Below, piece after piece: positions 6,992 to 10,209 of a stretch of DNA of 10,209 nt. The notes below the pieces were generated by a model that was given only the letters and a program-made list of their open reading frames with translations, was not told where the DNA came from and made no database searches. The stretch is taken from assembly GCA_030601715.1 (NCBI GenBank), contig JAUWBL010000022.1, positions 1 through 10,209 on the forward strand. The letters run 5' to 3'. Source of the DNA: Candidatus Geothermarchaeota archaeon (GTDB lineage: Archaea; Thermoproteota; Nitrososphaeria; Geothermarchaeales; JAUWBL01). Each line of letters starts with the position of its first letter. Position 1 is the stretch's first letter. The position numbers and the translations under genes were made by a program.

Positions 6992-7000
6992 TTTTTTTTT
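6992..7000 (+). terminator. Poly-T terminator after the small charged protein
   Basis: Nine consecutive T, preceded by a pyrimidine-rich CTCCCCTTCC run, lie 33 bases after the stop at 6959. This is the pattern of archaeal transcription termination. Confidence 0.62.
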
Positions 7001-7485
7001 CTGACATCACAATACAATCTGCGTTGACCTAGACGAATCGGTAGACGGTTCAGTCGATGAAAGCGACTTCGATGGCTAAGGTTGCCTTCTGACTCTTTCC
7101 TCTACGATCTGACAGATCTGAATTGCTCTCCTAGACCCCGGTATGGTAGGACTCCATATGTATCGGTTGTGATCGTCAGTTCTCCCAGAGCCTCTTCTAG
7201 AGTTCCCTCAGCCCGGGCTTCGTGGAAGTAGTGGGAGATCCGACGAGGCATCGACAGCCTCTTGGCCTCGATAGGGCCTAGGGATGAGACCACCAAGCTC
7301 CGGCTGGAAGGAACGCAGGGGTCAATCTCTCCCAGGCCTTGCAGTGGAATCCCATGAGGTATCGCATATACGGACTGGGGTGAAGGAAGCTTCCTTGGAT
7401 ACCCCTCTAGCCAAGCACGCGCTCGGGGGCCCGCACCCGCGGGGGAGTGCATTTCCGAGGATCTCATCGCAGAACGGCTGGTCAG
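7001..7485. other. Gene-poor stretch between small protein and proC
   Basis: Apart from one doubtful minus-strand frame (7102-7467) I see no gene, tRNA, repeat array or clear promoter in this stretch. Base composition is like the neighbouring intergenic DNA, mixed GC-rich and without long A/T tracts after the T9 run. It could be non-coding, or a decayed gene past recognition. Confidence 0.35.
7102..7467 (-). CDS. Doubtful open frame downstream of proC
   Basis: A 121-residue frame starts at ATG 7467, 18 bases after the proC stop and on the same strand, and ends at TAG 7102-7104. No Shine-Dalgarno precedes it. The N-terminal half is rich in Pro, Ser, Arg and Gly without clear secondary structure. 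The C-terminal part (SMPRRISHYFHEARAEGTLE, then EALGELTI) looks more protein-like. Third-codon bases are less GC-biased than in proC. No family is recognised. It is either an orphan second gene of a proC transcript, a degraded gene, or chance. Confidence 0.25.
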   Translation of the reverse strand: MRSSEMHSPAGAGPRARAWLEGYPRKLPSPQSVYAIPHGIPLQGLGEIDPCVPSSRSLVVSSLGPIEAKRLSMPRRISHYFHEARAEGTLEEALGELTITTDTYGVLPYRGLGEQFRSVRS

Positions 7486-8301
7486 CTAGCTTTCCTGTCC
7501 GAGGAACTCAGCTATCTTCTTGGACTTGTGGGTGGCCGCCTCAACGGCCCTCATGATCGCCGTTCGGATCCTCTTGTCCTCCAGCTCGTATATCCCCTCA
7601 ATCGTAACTCCTCCGGGTGTGACAACCATGTCCTTAAGCTCCGCAAAGTGTTTCTCCGTCTCCAAGATCAGCTTCGCCGAGCCAAGGACCGTCTGGGCCG
7701 CCGACTTCAGAGAGAAGTCCCGAGGCAATCCCACCTTGATCCCTGCATACATCAGGGCTTCCACGATGGTGAAGAGGTACGCGGGCAAGCTTCCGCTCAG
7801 CCCCGTGACCGCGTCCATGTGCTTCTCCTCCACCTCAGCGAACACCCCCATCGTCCGGAGGACCTCCTCCACCCCCCTCTTGTCTTCCGAGGTGACGCCG
7901 CTCCCAGGCGAATAGGCCGTAAAGCTACTCCGGACCAAGACCGCGATGTTCGGCATAGCCCTGACAAACCTAGTCTGGGGCGCCGCTCGTTCGAGAACTT
8001 TTAGAGAAATAGCGGCTGCTAGAGAGAGCACGACCTTGCTCTGGATCTTGTTTCGGATTTCGCCGACGACTTCAAGGACGTTGGATGGTTTAACCGCCAA
8101 GACGACGAGGTCCGCCGACTCGGCGGCCTGCCTGTTGTCCAAATCCACCACGACGCCTAGCTTCTCCAAGTCAGACAACTTTCTCGCGTTCCTCCTCGTC
8201 GCCATGACGGTTTCGTATTGTCCGCTTTCGACGAGACATCTCGCTATGGCTCCACCTATGGTTCCCGCACCTATGATCGCAACCTTCATGCCGACTCTCA
8301 T
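7486..8301 (-). CDS. proC: Pyrroline-5-carboxylate reductase
   Basis: This enzyme reduces L-1-pyrroline-5-carboxylate to L-proline with NAD(P)H, the last step of proline synthesis, in the cytoplasm. At 271 residues it has the normal family length. Residues 6-30 form the Rossmann fold with the dinucleotide loop GAGTIG (11-16). TRR at 35-37, after the second strand, suggests NADPH preference. AVKP (69-72) and RAMPN (114-118) are family motifs. The C-terminal dimerisation and substrate region has TGLSGSLPAY (166-175) and TPGGVTIEGI (228-237). These differ from the usual SGSGPAY and SPGGTT forms: Gly is replaced by Leu at 172 and the second Thr position by Val at 232. The ATG at 8301 is used here; ATG at 8289, starting MKVAIIGAG, is equally possible, and neither has a strong Shine-Dalgarno. 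It is divergent from the epimerase gene. No proA or proB is nearby. Confidence 0.93.
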   Translation of the reverse strand: MRVGMKVAIIGAGTIGGAIARCLVESGQYETVMATRRNARKLSDLEKLGVVVDLDNRQAAESADLVVLAVKPSNVLEVVGEIRNKIQSKVVLSLAAAISLKVLERAAPQTRFVRAMPNIAVLVRSSFTAYSPGSGVTSEDKRGVEEVLRTMGVFAEVEEKHMDAVTGLSGSLPAYLFTIVEALMYAGIKVGLPRDFSLKSAAQTVLGSAKLILETEKHFAELKDMVVTPGGVTIEGIYELEDKRIRTAIMRAVEAATHKSKKIAEFLGQES

Positions 8302-8303
8302 CC

Positions 8304-8316
8304 GTTTTCATATGTG
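8304..8316. promoter_or_regulatory. A/T-rich element between proC and the epimerase gene
   Basis: GTTTTCATATGTG is the only A/T-rich island just ahead of proC (minus strand CATATGAAAAC). It lies too close to the ATG at 8301 and about 20 bases from ATG 8289, so the fit to archaeal promoter spacing is poor. CATACAAAAT at 8411-8420 is a second candidate and points to the epimerase gene on the + strand. Confidence 0.25.
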
Positions 8317-8426
8317 AGTGGGTGGGGTTTCTTGTATGCGTTTCCCCAAGAGGGTATCGGGGAAGTGTCGGAAGTGACCAGCACAGTCGGTCGGAAGCGA
8401 GGAAAGGCAGCATACAAAATCGATTC

Positions 8427-9275
8427 ATGTTGCGGATGGGGCGCAGAATAGAGCCCACAGAGTTCGATGTGAAAGTGTCCGCTGGAAACGGTGTCAGCAA
8501 ACTGGAGACGGTGGACGAGACCAATCGTAGAATCCCGGCGGTAACCGTGGAGGAGATGCGGGAGTTCGACCGAATGGCCATCGAGGAATTTGGAGTTGAA
8601 GTGGCTCAGATGATGGAGAACGCGGGGCGCCACCTGGCTTCTCTCGCAAGAAGGGTGCTGCGCACAGCTGAAGGGAAGAACATCTCGGTCCTCGTGGGAA
8701 AGGGGAACAACGGGGGAGGAGGGCTGGTTGCCGCCAGACACTTGAGCAATTGGGGGGATGAGGTCGCAGTCATTCTGTCGACGGATCCCGACGAACTCGG
8801 AACCACCACGGGAAGGCAACTGGAAACGGTCCGAGAGATGGGACTGCACATACTGAGACCTTCCGATCGAGGCTTCCTCGGTAGAGCGAGGAAGCTGATG
8901 GAGCGGTGTGACCTCGTGTTGGACGCGATCATAGGCTACGGCCTGACTGGGTCTCCCCGGGGCGCTGCCGCAAGCCTGATTAGGACGGCTAATGAAGCTT
9001 CTACGCCCGTCCTAGCCTTGGACGTGCCATCCGGTCTGGACGCCACCAGCGGTGAGGTGGGTCGCCCGTGCATCCGGGCTAGTTGGACCCTGACCCTGGC
9101 TCTGCCCAAGACGGGGGTTCTGAAGGCGGGCGTGGAGAGAGTTGTGGGTGAGCTTTTCTTGGCCGACATCGGCATACCGAGGCAGGTTTACGAGAAGCTC
9201 GGAATTGAGGGTGTGTTTCGAGGAGGGGATCTGGTGAGGATCCGGGAAGGAACTGGGAAACCCTTGGTGCGCTAG
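8427..9275 (+). CDS. nnrE: NAD(P)H-hydrate epimerase, single-domain (YjeF_N)
   Basis: The enzyme interconverts R and S forms of hydrated NAD(P)H so that a dehydratase can restore the coenzyme; it is a cytoplasmic metabolite-repair enzyme. The YjeF_N fold begins at PAVTVEEMREFDRMAIEEFG and continues with MENAGR, the glycine loop GKGNNGGGG (91-99), LDAIIGYGLTG with Asp166, and the LDVPSGLDATSGE region (Asp199 to Asp205). The family loop is usually written NNGGDG; here the Asp position (98) is Gly. The C-terminal NnrD dehydratase domain found in many two-domain proteins is absent, and the protein ends about 70 residues after the DVPSGLD motif, as expected for an epimerase alone. The start is uncertain: ATG 8427 gives 282 residues with an N-terminal extension of about 35. 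GTG 8469, 8475 or 8511 are in frame and would suit the TATA-like box at 8411-8420 better. The open frame extends back to 8322. Confidence 0.88.
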   Translation: MLRMGRRIEPTEFDVKVSAGNGVSKLETVDETNRRIPAVTVEEMREFDRMAIEEFGVEVAQMMENAGRHLASLARRVLRTAEGKNISVLVGKGNNGGGGLVAARHLSNWGDEVAVILSTDPDELGTTTGRQLETVREMGLHILRPSDRGFLGRARKLMERCDLVLDAIIGYGLTGSPRGAAASLIRTANEASTPVLALDVPSGLDATSGEVGRPCIRASWTLTLALPKTGVLKAGVERVVGELFLADIGIPRQVYEKLGIEGVFRGGDLVRIREGTGKPLVR

Positions 9276-9278
9276 AGT

Positions 9279-9287
9279 CTTAATGTT
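9279..9287 (+). promoter_or_regulatory. TATA-like box of the 119-residue protein gene
   Basis: CTTAATGTT lies just after the epimerase stop. A start about 26 bases downstream (near 9309) gives a leader of about 18 bases containing GAGG at 9313-9316, 10 bases before the ATG at 9327. Box, Shine-Dalgarno and start codon are thus mutually consistent. Confidence 0.45.
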
Positions 9288-9326
9288 TCGATGTGTATCT
9301 CTTCACTTGTCCGAGGTCTGTCAAGA

Positions 9327-9686
9327 ATGAAGATCACTCACATCCCCCCGGAAGAGATTGTGGTTCTCCGATACCACGGCCACAGCCTCGAACACCTGAA
9401 GAGGATGGTCTCCACCAAGGTAGGCTCAGGGGAAGTCCTCTCCCTCAACTGGGCGGAGGGCATCGTGTTTCACTACACAACCGTCGAACCTGCTACGCCA
9501 GACCTGATGACCGAATTCCTAGCCGGCAAGGAGTACTGGAAAGAGGTCTACTTTGCTCCTATGGATCCGTACGTCGAAATCCTCAAGATAGGCGGGATCG
9601 AGATCCCGATCTTGGACGTCTCAGACATGCCTGGTCTCAGGGACGTAGCCGCCTGGCTCAAGGAGAAGGGAGGAAAGCGGATCTAG
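9327..9686 (+). CDS. Uncharacterised conserved-looking soluble protein
   Basis: This 119-residue protein starts at ATG 9327 (MKITHIPPEEIVVLRYHG). GAGG at 9313-9316 and a TATA-like box at 9279-9287 support this start over the in-frame ATG at 9291. The sequence alternates short beta strands and helices: EEIVVLRYHG, HSLEHLKRMV, GIVFHYTTVE, TPDLMTEFLAGKEYW, EVYFAP, YVEILKIGGIEIPILDV and a final helix LRDVAAWLKEKGGKRI. This suggests a small alpha/beta fold, with no signal peptide or membrane segment. Codon use resembles the neighbouring epimerase. I do not recognise the family. It lies 51 bases downstream of the epimerase on the same strand, so co-transcription is possible as well as its own promoter. 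Its stop faces the truncated metal-transporter remnant. Confidence 0.75.
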   Translation: MKITHIPPEEIVVLRYHGHSLEHLKRMVSTKVGSGEVLSLNWAEGIVFHYTTVEPATPDLMTEFLAGKEYWKEVYFAPMDPYVEILKIGGIEIPILDVSDMPGLRDVAAWLKEKGGKRI

Positions 9687-9746
9687 CTCGTGCCAGGAAG
9701 CCATTAGGGAAGACGATTCTCGTCCAGCTACTCTAAGAGGGCTGCG

Positions 9747-9929
9747 TCAACGTGGTGACGAGGAGTCGGCTCTGTTCAGTCCCAAACCCACCGAATCAGC
9801 GAACATGTGACCCGCATCGGATAGTAACGACAGGCTGTTCGTCACTAACGCGGCTAGGATTTCCACCGCCAGGTATGTGGCGGTCAGAGCCAAGACGGCG
9901 AGGAGACGTTTCCGGTTCGATTCAGTCAC
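9747..9929 (-). pseudogene. Truncated cation diffusion facilitator (CzcD/ZnT-type) remnant
   Basis: The frame starts at GTG 9929 and encodes 60 residues. Residues 1-50 match the N-terminus of cation diffusion facilitators: a basic start (MTESNRKRLLAV), a first membrane helix (ATYLAVEILAALVTNS) and the second-helix signature SLSLLSDAGHMFADSVGLGL carrying the metal-site Asp and His/Asp pattern. Intact members (about 300 residues) export Zn or related divalent metals and continue with four more helices. Here the similarity stops at residue 50, and after ten unrelated residues a stop follows. I find no continuation in other frames of the short gap before the convergent gene ending at 9686. The protein cannot be functional as a transporter. 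It looks like the result of a deletion or rearrangement; an assembly join is the alternative. Confidence 0.72.
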
Positions 9930-10154
9930 GGAGCGCAGGTTCCCTCACCTAGGGGGTAGCGGGGTTCTCTTGTGTGCCCTAGTATCCTATCTGCTTCCAG
10001 GCATTTACCAGAGAGGGGACGTCTTCTTAGAAGTGATGTATCATCTGGGAGGCGATAGGACTCGTAGCCATCAGAACGAAAGCCAACCTAGTTCGAGCCC
10101 CGTCGCACAGCTTAGCTTGGGGTGTTTATCTCAAGGGGCGTAGGTCGAAGCACC
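9930..10154. other. Intergenic stretch upstream of the remnant
   Basis: No convincing gene on either strand: the longest + frame (9877-10143) overlaps the remnant antisense and has no protein-like pattern. GTTCGAGCCC at 10091-10100 resembles a tRNA T-loop, but the flanking bases do not pair. GTTTATCT at 10124-10131 is a possible TATA-like box for the frame that follows. Confidence 0.35.
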
Positions 10155-10209
10155 TTGTTGCACAAAACTGAGAGCTATCTGACGGTCGCTGCTATCTCCC
10201 TGTTCTGGG
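10155..10209 (+). CDS. Possible start of a membrane protein, cut by the window edge
   Basis: From TTG 10155 or 10158 the frame is open to the right edge and reads LLHKTESYLTVAAISLFW, a short basic/polar start leading into a hydrophobic helix. This resembles the first helix of EamA/DMT-type or other small transporters. The TATA-like GTTTATCT is centred about 27 bases upstream, which would suit a leaderless start. The frame is open back to a GTG at 10122. About 18 codons are visible, so both existence and family are tentative. Confidence 0.3.
   Translation, partial: MLHKTESYLTVAAISLFW

Noticed and set aside
7447..8004. 185-codon + strand frame opposite proC
   Set aside because: Antisense shadow of a clear pyrroline-5-carboxylate reductase; the composition is Arg/His/Pro-rich.
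10081..10110. GTTCGAGCCC looks like a tRNA T-loop
   Set aside because: The five bases on either side do not form a T stem on either strand, and no acceptor or anticodon arm is found nearby.
9877..10143. 88-codon + strand frame over the CDF remnant
   Set aside because: It starts antisense to the recognisable CDF sequence and continues through apparent intergenic DNA with no family features.

Overview
The window looks like chromosomal DNA from an uncultured archaeon, most plausibly a Thermoproteota/Bathyarchaeia-type lineage. This is inference. The supporting signs are two Lrp/AsnC-family genes, TATA-like boxes about 30 bases ahead of start codons with almost no leader, poly-T tracts instead of hairpin terminators, ATG/GTG/TTG starts, and a giant tetratricopeptide-like protein ending in a winged-helix domain. 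The DNA is moderately GC-rich. I see no rRNA, tRNA, CRISPR array, transposase or integrase.

Left part (1-1690, + strand): the C-terminal half of an MFS transporter runs in from the left edge. A six-helix membrane protein resembling an ECF-transporter substrate-binding (S) component follows, with its own TATA-like box, a strong Shine-Dalgarno and a T8 tract downstream.

Centre (1827-6439, - strand): read in transcription order there are three genes. First is an 81-residue stand-alone Lrp/AsnC ligand-binding (RAM) domain. Second is a 1206-residue protein made of a long helical-repeat region, a beta-rich domain and a C-terminal winged helix. Third is a full-length Lrp/AsnC regulator (HTH plus RAM). 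The first and last have good core-promoter candidates close to their starts. This cluster is the most unusual part of the window, and its function is not known from the sequence.

Right part (6726-10209): a small charged protein on the + strand ends just before a T9 tract. A stretch of about 500 bases without a convincing gene follows. Then come a divergent pair, pyrroline-5-carboxylate reductase (-) and a single-domain NAD(P)H-hydrate epimerase (+). Next is an unrecognised 119-residue protein (+) with promoter and SD. A truncated remnant of a cation-diffusion-facilitator metal transporter (-) lies beyond it. The last about 50 bases may hold the start of another membrane protein. The reductase makes proline and uses NAD(P)H; the epimerase repairs damaged NAD(P)H. 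The link between these two neighbours is suggestive but not proven.

Start codons are uncertain for the giant protein, the epimerase and the 119-residue protein. Alternatives are given in the entries.
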